Assembly (NCBI GenBank): GCA_903936705.1
Contig: CAIZWN010000008.1
Location: forward strand, 83,799-147,798
Origin: an uncultured Myxococcales bacterium
GTDB lineage: Bacteria > Myxococcota_A > UBA9042 > DTJE01
Direction of reading: 5' to 3'
Length of the DNA: 64,000 nt
In this document: one piece after another, positions 18,095 through 28,000 of the stretch
Numbering within the stretch: position 1 is the stretch's first letter
How the letters are laid out: every line of letters begins with the position of its first letter
Made by a program: the position numbers and the translations under genes
The notes under the pieces: generated by a model
What the model was told of the DNA's origin: nothing
What the model saw: only the letters and a program-made list of their open reading frames with translations
The model's database searches: none

Positions 18095-18116
18095 GCTTGC
18101 GATGATTATCGCAAGT
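18095..18116 (+). promoter_or_regulatory. Perfect hairpin between riboswitch and btuB-like start
   Basis: CTTGCGAT (18096-18103) and ATCGCAAG (18108-18115) form an 8-bp perfect stem with a GATT loop. No T-run follows. It may be part of the riboswitch expression platform, controlling termination or ribosome access. Confidence 0.4.
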
Positions 18117-18193
18117 TCCGCCTGGTTCCTTGCCCCCCCGAGTCTTTTCCCACGCCCCGGACGACCTCTTCGAGGACAAGAGGCGCCCTGCTG

Positions 18194-20086
18194 ATGTTGC
18201 CGGCCATCGTCAAATCGTGTCCTGTCTGCCTGTCCGTGGTGGTGTTCTGCATCCTCGTCCTGCCGGCTGCGGAAGGTGTTCTTGCCGATGAAGTTGTCAC
18301 GGTGCCAGCGGTGGAGGTCGAGGCCTCGGCCGATCGGTCGTCGTTGACGGTGGCTCGCGACAGCATCTCGTCCGGGGCAGCCCTTGAAGCGCCAGGCGGT
18401 CCGGCTGACCAGCTTGATCGCGCCCCGGCAGCACACGTGCGTCAGGCCGGTGGCCCAGGCCAGGCTGCGACCCTTTCGATTCGTGGAGTGGATCCCCAGG
18501 GGACATCCACTTTGCTGGAGGGGGTTCCTCTGAACTCGCCATTCCTGGGAGGATCGGATCTGTCCACTTTGTCGCTGTTGCCCCTGGACAGCCTGGTTGT
18601 CGAACGGGGTGGGGCTTCGGCCAGACAAGGGTCCGACGCCGTCGGTGGCGTGTTGCGCGCGATTCTGCCGGATCCGCTGGACGGGCCTTTCCTCAGGGCC
18701 TCGCTGCTCTACGGTTCCTTTGGTACCTGTCGTCTGAAGGCGGCTGCCGGTGGTGTCACTGGTCCTGTAGGCGGGATGGTGTCGGCCGGAATCCTGACTT
18801 CCGCGGGTGATTTTTCTTTCAGGGACGTGAACGGGGTTGCGCGACAGCGCGAAAACAATGCCTCCCTTGCAGTCGAGGGACTGGTTCGTGCGGGGTACGA
18901 ACCCAAGTCAGGTCATCGCCTGGGAATCCTGGTCGAGGGACTGCTGCAGGACCGGCAGATTCCGGGACTGGAACAGTATCCTTCGACAACTGCGAAACAG
19001 CAGAACGATCGGTTCGTGGCCCGTCTTTCGTACGATGGGCCCGGGCTTTTCGGGCGGTCTGGGACGTCGTCGATTCGGGTTTGGACTCGCAGGCTGGGGT
19101 TTGCCTTCGCGGACACAGCTCCCCCGCTGGGGCCAAGGGTCGATACGCGCCTGGTATCCTGGAGTGCCGGCGGCGAGGCCGAGGCCGAGGTAGTGGCGCT
19201 GGATCTCCTCGCAGTCTCGGCCGGGGTCAATGCCACGTTCGATCATGGGGAGGTTCGCCGCCTGACCCAGGCCTCGTACGCGCCGATACGAACTGCTGCC
19301 GCTGGTCGGGTCGGGGTGCGCGCCGGCCGCAAGGGTGGGCGCTGGGGGATCGATACCGACCTGAGGGTAGAGTGGGATCGCGGTTTCGGATTCATTGCCG
19401 TTCCTCGTGCGGGGGCCTTTGTTCGCCCATGGGGCCCCTTCCGGTTCACGGCGAACGTCGGGCGGGCTTTCAGGCTGCCAACGCTGGAAGAACTGTACTT
19501 CGACGCGGGCTTTGTTACGGGCAACCCGAACCTGCGGCCCGAGGACGCCCTGACCTGGGACGTCGGGGTCGAAGCGACCGGAGTCGGTTGGGGCGTCCGG
19601 GCGGCCTGGTTCGAGAACCGCGCCCGGAACCTGGTGGTGTTCCTGCCACGGTCGGCGTACCTGGTGAGGGCCGAGAATTCCGGCGGTGCGATCATGCGCG
19701 GTGTCGAGTCGTCGGCCGACGGGCACTGGCGATGGTTTTTTGCAAAGGTTGCATACACTTGGATGACGACCAGGATGAACGATACAGGGAAGGCACTTCC
19801 AGGGAGGCCAGATCATCGGGTCGCCGGTGAGGTCGCTGCCGAGATTGGGCCGATTCGGATTGCCGTGATGCCGTCGTGGCAGTCGGGGTTCTTCCTGGAC
19901 GGCCACGGCGCTCTTTCCGAGGACGGTCGATTTCGCCTGGACGCCCGTGTTGAATTGCGGCCCGCGAGAGGCGTCACTCTGGCGCTGGAAGGAATGAATC
20001 TGACCAATGATCGTGATGCTGTGGACTATCTTCAGTCGCCCTTGCCCGGCTGGTCGATGTTCGGTTCCATACGGCTGGATTTGTAG
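18194..20086 (+). CDS. btuB: TonB-dependent cobalamin receptor (BtuB-like)
   Basis: 630 residues, close to E. coli BtuB. The open frame runs up through the riboswitch, so the real start is the ATG at 18194, which opens a signal peptide (MLPAIVKSCPVCLSVVVFCI) cut before 'DEVVTVPAVEVEA', a TonB-box-like segment. The plug domain has 'ATLSIRGVDPQGTSTLLEGV' and 'VVERGGASARQGSDAVGGVL'. A 22-strand-type barrel follows, with 'RAFRLPTLEELYF' and the family's 'GNPNLRPEDALTWDVG'. It imports B12 across the outer membrane using TonB energy. The substrate is supported by the cobalamin riboswitch and the BtuF-BtuC-BtuD genes downstream. Confidence 0.9.
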   Translation: MLPAIVKSCPVCLSVVVFCILVLPAAEGVLADEVVTVPAVEVEASADRSSLTVARDSISSGAALEAPGGPADQLDRAPAAHVRQAGGPGQAATLSIRGVDPQGTSTLLEGVPLNSPFLGGSDLSTLSLLPLDSLVVERGGASARQGSDAVGGVLRAILPDPLDGPFLRASLLYGSFGTCRLKAAAGGVTGPVGGMVSAGILTSAGDFSFRDVNGVARQRENNASLAVEGLVRAGYEPKSGHRLGILVEGLLQDRQIPGLEQYPSTTAKQQNDRFVARLSYDGPGLFGRSGTSSIRVWTRRLGFAFADTAPPLGPRVDTRLVSWSAGGEAEAEVVALDLLAVSAGVNATFDHGEVRRLTQASYAPIRTAAAGRVGVRAGRKGGRWGIDTDLRVEWDRGFGFIAVPRAGAFVRPWGPFRFTANVGRAFRLPTLEELYFDAGFVTGNPNLRPEDALTWDVGVEATGVGWGVRAAWFENRARNLVVFLPRSAYLVRAENSGGAIMRGVESSADGHWRWFFAKVAYTWMTTRMNDTGKALPGRPDHRVAGEVAAEIGPIRIAVMPSWQSGFFLDGHGALSEDGRFRLDARVELRPARGVTLALEGMNLTNDRDAVDYLQSPLPGWSMFGSIRLDL

Positions 20087-20108
20087 GGTCGTGCGGGAGG
20101 ATTGCCTG

Positions 20109-21299
20109 ATGGGGTGCCGCAGGAGATTGTGCTGGTTGTGGCTGGCCCTGGCCTTGACCGGATGCGAGTCGTTGCCGGACGCCGGTACTTCAGGCGAACC
20201 GGATGGTCTGGTCCAGGACTCGGGCGACGAACTGCCCTCCGGATCCTTTGCCGGCCCGCAGGGGGTTGCTGTGGCCCGGGGCTTGGCTTTTGTTGCGAAT
20301 CCAAACTACCGGTACTCCGGCCAGTCACTGGTTTACGGCAAGGGCTTCGTGACGATTGTGCGACTGGCCGATGGAACGGTCATCGATCGGGTGCCGACAG
20401 GCGCCAGGAATCCTCAGGCCGTGGTGGCATCAGGCGATCGCGTCGTGGTTTTGTGCTCGGGCGCCACGTTCTTTGACGGGAGCGTTGTGTTGCCACAGGG
20501 GGATGGTTCGGTCCTGGTGCTTGATGCCGCCGAGGCCGATGCCGGAAGACCGTCCCTGGTTCGCGAGATCCCCCTGCCGAGGTCTTTGGTGCATCCCATG
20601 GTCGGATACCCCTCATCAATCACGCTGGTCTTGGGGGCCTCGCGAGCATGGTTAGGCAGCGGTACTTCCCCTGTCCTCTTTCTGGTGGATCTGGATGGAG
20701 GGCAGGTTCTTCGTGGGGCCGACGACCCGGTTGTTCTGGGTGACACCGGTGTTCAAGACACGATTGTCGTCAGGTCGGGTGCTGAACAAATCCTTATGGT
20801 AGGTCGTTTCGAGAGCGACGAGGTGCTGCTGCTGGATGCTGTGACCGGGGCCCCAGTTCAATCGCACCTCCAGCCGTTTGGTGTCGGCAGTCCTGGTCAA
20901 ATGGACGGGGTATTGGACATCGTTGAGCGTCCAGGAGGCTCGCCCGATATTTTTGCTCTCCTGGGGCTGGCGTCTTCAGTCGCGGCGATCGACTCAACGC
21001 GAGGTCTTGCTGGTGTTCACAACGGTTTTGCCGGCACCGGGTTGTCGCCCAATCGGATTGTCCTGGATCGTGATCGACTTCTTGTCGTGAATTCGGGAGA
21101 CAACAACATTACGGCCATCGACGCCACCGCGGGCACTTCGCTTGGCAAGGTCGCCATCCTTCCGGTAGGGACAAACCCCTATGATATTGCGTTGTTTGTT
21201 GAGGGCTCTCGCCGGCTTGCCGTGATTACCGGGCAGAAATCCCAGTCTCTGTATGTCGTGGACCTGGATGATGGCGTCGTTGTTCGGGAGGTGAGGTAG
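20109..21299 (+). CDS. Beta-propeller lipoprotein in the B12 operon (possible BtuG analogue)
   Basis: 396 residues from the ATG at 20109, preceded by GGGAGGA. An ideal lipobox (LALALTGC) ends the signal peptide. The mature part is a YncE/SMP-30-like propeller: repeated units such as 'GPQGVAVARGLAFVANPN', 'NPQAVVASGDRVVVLCSG' and 'SPNRIVLDRDRLLVVNSGDN' show the strand pattern of 40-45-residue blades. It lies 22 bases after the btuB-like gene and touches btuF. In Bacteroides, BtuG is a surface propeller lipoprotein that binds B12 very tightly and hands it to BtuB. Position, fold and lipidation here match that arrangement, so a B12-capture role is likely but inferred. Confidence 0.8.
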   Translation: MGCRRRLCWLWLALALTGCESLPDAGTSGEPDGLVQDSGDELPSGSFAGPQGVAVARGLAFVANPNYRYSGQSLVYGKGFVTIVRLADGTVIDRVPTGARNPQAVVASGDRVVVLCSGATFFDGSVVLPQGDGSVLVLDAAEADAGRPSLVREIPLPRSLVHPMVGYPSSITLVLGASRAWLGSGTSPVLFLVDLDGGQVLRGADDPVVLGDTGVQDTIVVRSGAEQILMVGRFESDEVLLLDAVTGAPVQSHLQPFGVGSPGQMDGVLDIVERPGGSPDIFALLGLASSVAAIDSTRGLAGVHNGFAGTGLSPNRIVLDRDRLLVVNSGDNNITAIDATAGTSLGKVAILPVGTNPYDIALFVEGSRRLAVITGQKSQSLYVVDLDDGVVVREVR

Positions 21300-21385
21300 T
21301 GAAGGGACCAGCCTTCCTTCCGACCCCGACTTGTCTGACGAGTTGGCCGCCGCAATCGCGTGCATCGGTTGTTCCTGCCGGGTAC

Positions 21386-22270
21386 ATGATCGTCTGCGGG
21401 CGTTGGCTTCAAAGTGTCTTGCTGGCCCTGGCCCTGGTTGCATGCAAGGGTGCGGCGCCGTCCCAGACCTCGAACGATGTTTTACGCGTGGTCTCGATGC
21501 TTCCGAATGCCACGGAGATCCTGTTCGCGTTGGGAGCCGGTCCGATGGTCGTTGGAGCCACCCGCTATTGCGACCGTCCCGATGCAGCTCGCCTCGTTCC
21601 CCGCGTCGGCGGAATCCTGGACATATCGTCGGAGGCCGTTCTGGCGGCGCATCCGGATGTTGTGGTGGGTTCCCCGGTCGTCCTCAGGGGGCAACTGGCC
21701 AAACTCCTGGAAGCCTCAGGAGTGCGCATTTTACCTCTGGTTTTCGAGACGGCCTCGGACGTCGAGCCAGGCATTCGTGCGTTGGGAATTGCAGTGAATC
21801 GCTTGCCCCAGGCGGATGCGCTGGCCTTGTCATACAGGAATGACCTGTCTGCGTTGACGAATCGCGCCCTCCGTGAGCCTCGGGTCAAGGTGCTGCTGGT
21901 AGTGGGGCGCAATCCCCTCGTGGTGGCATCGCGGTCCTCCTATCTGGGAGATCTTCTGGTGCGCATGGGGGTGGAAAACGTAGCCGCGTCGATGGCGACT
22001 TCCTACCCAACCTGGTCCCTGGAACAGGTGATCCAGGCCGCTCCTGACGTGATTATTGATGGAGCGGTCGAGGCTGGCGACCTCGTTTCCTTGATGGAGG
22101 ATGCCGGCATGCAGGCCGCCCGTGAGGGGCGTATGTTGCGGATTGAGGATCCGGCCCTTCTGCGCCCTGGTCCGTCAACTGGAGGCGCCGCCCTGGCCCT
22201 GGCTGACAGAATCCTTGGTGTTGTCGCGGCCGGGCCCACAAGGATTCACCGGTTGCAGACTGATGAGTAG
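21386..22270 (+). CDS. btuF: Cobalamin ABC transporter substrate-binding lipoprotein
   Basis: 294 residues if started at the ATG at 21386, which opens a normal lipoprotein signal peptide (MIVCGRWLQSVLLALALVAC). A GTG at 21299 overlaps the previous stop (TAGTG) and has a strong GGGAGGTGA site, but would add 29 residues before the signal. It is the alternative start. The mature protein is a class III binding protein with 'RVVSMLPNATEILFALGAG' and the BtuF/FhuD helical linker, and ends with 'DVIIDG' and 'RPGPSTGGAALALADRIL'. It should carry B12 through the periplasm to BtuCD. Confidence 0.87.
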   Translation: MIVCGRWLQSVLLALALVACKGAAPSQTSNDVLRVVSMLPNATEILFALGAGPMVVGATRYCDRPDAARLVPRVGGILDISSEAVLAAHPDVVVGSPVVLRGQLAKLLEASGVRILPLVFETASDVEPGIRALGIAVNRLPQADALALSYRNDLSALTNRALREPRVKVLLVVGRNPLVVASRSSYLGDLLVRMGVENVAASMATSYPTWSLEQVIQAAPDVIIDGAVEAGDLVSLMEDAGMQAAREGRMLRIEDPALLRPGPSTGGAALALADRILGVVAAGPTRIHRLQTDE

Positions 22271-22451
22271 GTACCATTGTTGTCGGCTGTCGAATCAGGG
22301 TGGGAATGACAGCACAGCACTTGGCCGATGCCGCTTGGCGGTGCTGCCATGGGCGCCGTCTTGACGTCTATGGTCCCTGGGGCTAGCGTGCGGTCCCCGG
22401 TTGGACACGGCATGCCAGCCAGCTGCATTCCGGCCTGGGACGGGGGTTTTC

Positions 22452-23465
22452 ATGCGCCTGGTGTCGCGATCAAGAGTTCCTCTTTTCCTTGCCGGTCTTG
22501 TCGGCCTCCTGCTGGTGGCCGGGTTCCTTTCCATAGGATTTGGCGCCACCTCATTGGACCTGTGGGGAGCGTTTGACGGTACTGCTGCGGTCGATCGCCT
22601 GGTCCTTCTGCACGAGCGCTTGCCGCGCACGGTGCTTGCTGCCCTGGTCGGAGCCGCGCTGTCCGTAGCTGGCCTGGTGTTTCAGGCCGTGCTTGCAAAT
22701 CCACTTGCCGATCCTTACGTGATCGGGGTTGCCGGCGGAGCGGCGCTGGGTGGCTCGCTGGCTATGGTCTTGCCGGGTATGGTTTTGCTGGGGCATGCCG
22801 GCGTGTCTGTCGCCGCTTTCCTGGGGGGGCTTGGTGCGGTGGCGCTGACCTGGCGCTTGTCGCGCGACCGACGTGGGAGGATGCGGGCCTACGAGGTGCT
22901 CCTGGTCGGCGTTGTCTTCAACACCTTTGCGTCGGCGGCCATCATGTTTCTCAAGTCAGTAGTGAGGGCCGAGAAGGCACAGGAAATGCTTCTGTGGCTG
23001 ATGGGCACGTTGTCTTCCGACGTCCGAGGTCCGGGCGCCCTGCTTGTCACCTTGGCCATAGTTGTTTTTGCCCTGGGACTCCTGTTCGTGTCGGCTCCTT
23101 CCCTGAATGCTCTTGCTCTGGGCGATGAGGACGCAGCCTCTGTTGGCGTCGACCCCGCGCGAACAACGCGCCGGGCCTTTCTGGCAGGTTCCTTGTTGGT
23201 CGCTGCGGCTGTCTCGGTTGCCGGAATGATCGGGTTCGTAGGCCTGATTGTTCCACATGCTGTCAGGTCCCTTGTCGGTTCAGACCACCGAGTCACGATC
23301 CCGGCCAGTGCCCTTCTTGGGGCAGTCTTCCTGGTCCTGGCCGACCTGTTGACGAGGCTGTTGTTTCCCGTTTTCGAGACCGAGGCACCTGTTGGCGTGC
23401 TGACCGCGTTGGTTGGAGGTCCGGCCTTCATCTGGCTTCTCAAGCGTGGAGGTGACCGCGCGTGA
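22452..23465 (+). CDS. btuC: Cobalamin ABC transporter permease (FecCD family)
   Basis: 337 residues from the ATG at 22452. About ten membrane helices are visible. Family motifs include 'RLPRTVLAALVGAALSVAGL', 'FQAVLANPLADPYVIGVAGG' and 'GMIGFVGLIVPHAVRSLVGS'. It forms the inner-membrane channel for B12 with BtuD. A 181-base gap separates it from btuF; no gene or clear regulatory element is seen there. It overlaps btuD by 4 bases. Confidence 0.9.
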   Translation: MRLVSRSRVPLFLAGLVGLLLVAGFLSIGFGATSLDLWGAFDGTAAVDRLVLLHERLPRTVLAALVGAALSVAGLVFQAVLANPLADPYVIGVAGGAALGGSLAMVLPGMVLLGHAGVSVAAFLGGLGAVALTWRLSRDRRGRMRAYEVLLVGVVFNTFASAAIMFLKSVVRAEKAQEMLLWLMGTLSSDVRGPGALLVTLAIVVFALGLLFVSAPSLNALALGDEDAASVGVDPARTTRRAFLAGSLLVAAAVSVAGMIGFVGLIVPHAVRSLVGSDHRVTIPASALLGAVFLVLADLLTRLLFPVFETEAPVGVLTALVGGPAFIWLLKRGGDRA

Positions 23466-24319
23466 TCCCAAGCCAGAACAAAGTCGCGCCTCTGGTGATG
23501 GAGGGGGTGTCTTTCTCATATCCAGCCTCCGGGTCCCCGGCTGTTGGCCTGGTTGATCTCGAGGTTGCCCCGGGCGAGTTCGTGGGTCTTATCGGCCCGA
23601 ACGGTGCCGGAAAATCCACGCTCCTGCGTCTGGCGGCCGGACTCCTGGCGCCTGACTCCGGAACGATTCGCACCGCAGGTTTCGACCCGGCCAAGGCCCC
23701 CAGGCGAAAGGTTGCCCGTACCGTTGCGCTGGTTCCCGCCTCTCTGGCCGTCGGTTTTCCACTGAACGTACTGGACTTCGTCGCCCTGGGTCGCACTTCC
23801 AGGCTTGAAGGGTTGTTCGAGACCGCCTCCGACCGGAAGGCTGTCCAGCGGGCACTGGCTATTGCCGAGGCCGACCAGTTCGTCGATCGCAATTACCAGG
23901 AATTGTCGGCCGGCGAGCAGCGTCGGGTTCTAGTGGCACGCGCGTTGGCGCAGGAGCCAAGCCTCCTGCTGCTGGACGAACCCACGGCGAATCTGGACGT
24001 CTCCCATGCCGTCTCGCTGGTTCACCGAGTCGCCGACCTTGCACGTTCGCAGGGAGTGGCTGTGGTCGCGGCCATACATGACCTGAACGTAGCTCTTCTG
24101 GCGTGCGACCGGATTGTCCTGCTGCGCGGTGGATGCATCCGTGCCGCTGGCCCTGCCGAGGACGTGATGCAGTGGTCGTCGCTGCGCGATACTTTCGGAT
24201 GCGAGCTTTACATCGGCCGTAACGAGGTCAACGGAAGGCTGTTCGTCGTCCCCATGGGGCGGGAAATCAGTCAGGGCGTCACGGACACTTCTTCCCCACC
24301 TCGTGCGCAATCTTCGTGA
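23462..24319 (+). CDS. btuD: Cobalamin ABC transporter ATP-binding protein
   Basis: 285 residues with a GTG start overlapping the btuC stop (GTGA). Walker A is GPNGAGKST, the signature is ELSAGEQRRV (a variant of LSGGQ), Walker B is LLLLDEP, and the switch His is in AAIHDLN. It powers B12 import through BtuC. The last 41 bases overlap the convergent small lipoprotein gene, so this marks the end of the B12 operon. Confidence 0.9.
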   Translation: MIPSQNKVAPLVMEGVSFSYPASGSPAVGLVDLEVAPGEFVGLIGPNGAGKSTLLRLAAGLLAPDSGTIRTAGFDPAKAPRRKVARTVALVPASLAVGFPLNVLDFVALGRTSRLEGLFETASDRKAVQRALAIAEADQFVDRNYQELSAGEQRRVLVARALAQEPSLLLLDEPTANLDVSHAVSLVHRVADLARSQGVAVVAAIHDLNVALLACDRIVLLRGGCIRAAGPAEDVMQWSSLRDTFGCELYIGRNEVNGRLFVVPMGREISQGVTDTSSPPRAQSS

Positions 24320-24731
24320 CCCAGTCCGTATCCTTTGATGCCTCAATCCAGGTCTTCGTGAATGCCTGTGGAGTGTCGAACCCGTACTCCTTGTATATAC
24401 CCAGGATCTTGTCCATCTCCCCCTTCTTCTGGGCGCAATAGACCGCCTGGTATGCCTTCGTCAATTTTTCCTTGTCGATGGCCGGGGTTGCATCTTCCGC
24501 GGGTCGTGCGGCCTGGGAATCGCCTTCACCTGCCTGTTTCGGAACTCCAGTTGCAGAAGGGGGCGCAACAGCTGCAGCTGGCCTCGCCACTTCGGACGGC
24601 GCCTGCGCGACGGCCGTGGCCGGCTCAACCTTTGCCGGCTCGGCCTTCCTCGGAGCTTCCGTCTTGCCGCAGCCGACAACAAGTGCAGCGGACAGCGCCG
24701 CACCAACAATCAATGAGTTCCCATGGAACAT
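24279..24731 (-). CDS. Small lipoprotein, function unknown
   Basis: 150 residues. The ATG at 24731 is preceded by GGAGGA at ideal spacing and opens a signal peptide with lipobox LVVGC. An Ala/Pro/Lys-rich linker (about residues 24-85) tethers a small C-terminal domain of about 60 residues: 'LTKAYQAVYCAQKKGEMDKI' onward to 'AHEVGKKCP', with two Cys that may pair. Its 3' end overlaps btuD by 41 bases on the opposite strand. No family recognised. Confidence 0.75.
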   Translation of the reverse strand: MFHGNSLIVGAALSAALVVGCGKTEAPRKAEPAKVEPATAVAQAPSEVARPAAAVAPPSATGVPKQAGEGDSQAARPAEDATPAIDKEKLTKAYQAVYCAQKKGEMDKILGIYKEYGFDTPQAFTKTWIEASKDTDWVTKIAHEVGKKCP

Positions 24732-25080
24732 GATTCCTCCTGGTCGCAAGGCGACGCGCGGATTCTAACACAGGCTGAATCCACGCCAAGCCGCGTGGCT
24801 GACAGTTTCCGGGAGGCAGGCCTTCACGCCTTGAATTCACCATCGATGATTTCGCATTCTGTTTGGACTGCAATTAAGACGTTGGATGATGACCCCAAAT
24901 TCTGGCACGGAAGGTGCTTGTTACGCCTTTGGCGGATTCGTGTCCACCGCGAAACTGGCGATGGAGCCGACGCAATCTTCCGGAGTTACCGGGGGATTGT
25001 GTGGAAGTGCGCAGGGTTCCGCCCTTATGGGGTGTGCAATGTTTGCGAGTTCAAGTGTCACCAGCAGTCAAGGAGGCCCC
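24732..25080 (+). other. Upstream region of the giant lipoprotein
   Basis: A 349-base gap between divergent genes. It holds a candidate sigma-54 promoter (24903-24918) and a strong AAGGAGG ribosome-binding site at the end. The plus-strand frame stays open back to 24886, but the ribosome-binding site and signal peptide place the real start at 25081. Confidence 0.5.
24903..24918 (+). promoter_or_regulatory. Candidate sigma-54 promoter
   Basis: TGGCACG, four bases, then GTGCT. This matches the sigma-54 -24/-12 consensus TGGCACG-N4-TTGCW at all but one position, with the key GG and GC at correct spacing. It lies about 163 bases upstream of the giant lipoprotein start. Confidence 0.4.
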
Positions 25081-28000
25081 ATGAAGCTCCGCAGTGGTTG
25101 TCACGCGATGCTGGCCTTTGTTTTTGCGGGCTTCATGCTTGCATCGGGGTGTACCAGCTACCCCGAGAACCAGGGTGACGGTGTCGAATCGGCAAGTGCC
25201 GACCCGTCGTCCGCAGGCCAGCCTGCCGAGCCTTCGGCCAGGGTTTCGTCCGCAGCGGAATTACCATGCGCTGCCCCAACCCAAATCGGGATGTCTCAGA
25301 AGTTGATCATCAACGAAATGATGATCGACCCTGTGGCTGTCGCCGATGATGTTGGCGAGTGGATCGAGTTCTACAACCCGACCGCGGCGGCCGTGGACCT
25401 CCTGGACTGGCGCGTGCAGTTCGGAAGTGGCGGAACCGAACAGATCGGTTCGTCCATCGTGGTGCCAAAGGGTGGTTATGTTGTATTTTGCAACAACATC
25501 CTTCAGTTCGGGGACAGCTACCCGGGCGTAACGTGTGCTCACGAGTTCCCGGCGGGTCCGACGTACCAGTTGTACAACGGTGGCTCCTCGTTCACTCTTC
25601 TGGAGCCAGATGGTTCCACTATTTCCGACAGGGTCACCTTTTCAAATCCCGCCCCGACTGGGGCTTCGATGGCTCTGCGCAACCCCTACCTTGCTCACCT
25701 GACTGTTGCGTGTCCGAATTCGCCTAATACTCCTGGCGCATGGGTCGATGGCAACGGCGCTCTCCTGCCCTTCCGCGTGTCAACGGCCGGCGCCGTTGGT
25801 GTGGACAAGGGAACTCCAGGGGCCTCGAATGACGATGTGTTTATCGTGAACCCCGCGGAACAGTGTTCAGCGCAGGACGTTTGCAATCCCAGGCGTTGCG
25901 TAGCCGAAGTATGCAAGCCCTTCTTTACCACGGGATGCTGCATCACCAACGCGAATTGCAATGATGCTGACGGCTGCACCAAGGACTTGTGCGACGCCAA
26001 TGTTTGTCAGCACACTCCCGTCCCGAATTGCTGCAAGCTCGACAATGAATGCAATGATGGCAATCCTTGCAATATAGACATCTGCTTCCTGGTTCAGGGG
26101 CAGTCCTATGGATTCTGCAGTGCCTCCCCGCGTATTGATCCGAACTGCTGCTGGGCGGACTCGAGTCTGGATCCCCGTACCGGCAGCCCGTGGGTTGTAA
26201 CGGTCCCGCTCGAAGAGCGCGCTGCGGTTCTTCAGACGGCGTCTGATCGGCAGTGCGACGACAAGAATATTTGCACCGAAAACAAGTGTGACCAGGCCGA
26301 CAGCAGTTGCTACTACCCGCGGGATATTGCCAAGCCGAATTGCTGTGTACAGCCGACCGAATGCGCCGAGTCTCCGGTTGATAATCCCTGTACCTACAAT
26401 ATCTGTGCCCAGAATACCTGCTCGAATCCCGCAATCCCCCGGTGTTGCCGACTGGATCCCGAGTGCGGGGACGAGAACAACTGCACTACCGACAGGTGCG
26501 TTCTCAACCAGTGTCGGAACCTTTGGGATGTCGAGGGCTGCTGCCGTGTCGATGGCGATTGTCCCGATGACGGCAACCTATGTACCAGTGAGAGATGTGT
26601 TTTTGATGATATAACAAAGAAGTTCGGTTGCGTTCATCCTCCCAAGCCCGACTGCACCCTCGAAATTCCTTACGTTCAGAAGTTCGAGGATACCACCAAC
26701 ATCACCGACCTACAGAAGATTGCAAAGGCCGGCTGGAAGATCATTGACAAGAAATCATCGACGGTCAGCCCCAACAACCATTGGCGGTTCACGAATACCG
26801 GCGTCCTGGGCCATGCCCACGATGTAAGTAACCTCGAGGATCCGCCCAGCGAGCAGTCGTTCCTGTTCACGTACACTCCGAATACTTATCTGGTGAAGAG
26901 TGTTGCAGTAACTCCTACGTTGGATGCATCAAGTTCGCTGACCGCGATTGGCAACTCGTTCAAGGAGACAACGCTTCAGTGGCGAATGGCGTACAAGGAT
27001 TCCAACGCAAGTGACCTCCCGGTGACCTTGCGCGTGGTGGCTTCCGCCACTGGCGATTTCACGGGAAGTGGAGCCTTGACGCTTGTGCCGACGGTCAATG
27101 GCACCCCTTATTCCTTGGATAATCTCAACGCGGATATCGAATACACGCTGTTCACGGCGGTAGTTCAATCGGAGGAGCTAAAGGCGTCGAAGACCCTCAA
27201 AATCGGCTTCCTGATCGATACCGATCAAACGTTCAATATGGATGCCTGGGAAATCGATGATGTAATTCTTGCTGCCGGTCGGCCCAGCAAGCTTATGAAG
27301 TCCTTCCTCTTGAAGTGCCCGTCGAATCCGACTGCCTCGTGTTATCCCGGCAATGCCGGGGTTACCACGATCGGCGAACGTGGACCTGGCGAATCTGTTG
27401 TACCGGCGGTCGGAGGCGTAGGCGACCGTTTCAGGGTCCTCCTGTGCATGCACGACGGCGACGCCGGCCCAGCTACTTGGCAGAGGTACGGTTTCCCAAG
27501 GGCCACGCTGGATTCGGATCCGATGGATCGTCCCGAATTCATGACGATTCCTGCTGATATTGGCCAGGGGGGACAGGGCTGCAACACCTTCCAGGACGCA
27601 GTACAGGCGATTTGCGACGTACCTGCGATGTCGGTTGCCGGTTATTTCTATTGCGGTATCGATGTAAACGGTTTGGGCAATCCGGATTTCGCGGGCCCCT
27701 ATCACACGGCACTCGTGGTTCTGGACGAGTCTTCGACCCTTTACAAGCCGCATAGCCCGTTCGAGAACCAGGTCAAGTTCGATGTTGAGTTGGTGCTTGA
27801 GGAGGGGTACGTGGTCTGGTCGCCGAACGGTCGCGACGATGCGGCTGCGGTCGCGATTCGCGATGCCATCAGGGATCAGCCGTCCAAGCCCATGGTCCAG
27901 ATCATTCAGAATCTGGCCTCCCTTAGTAACCTCGGTAAGTACAAGGGAATTTTCGCGGTCCTGGGTATCAAGGGCACCGAATACATTCCAAGTGCGATCG

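Noticed and set aside
17822..18193. N-terminal extension of the BtuB-like frame through the riboswitch
   Set aside because: It would translate the riboswitch; the signal peptide starts at 18194.
22271..22451. Second riboswitch or small gene in the btuF-btuC gap
   Set aside because: No B12 box or conserved core is present and no frame with a ribosome-binding site is seen.
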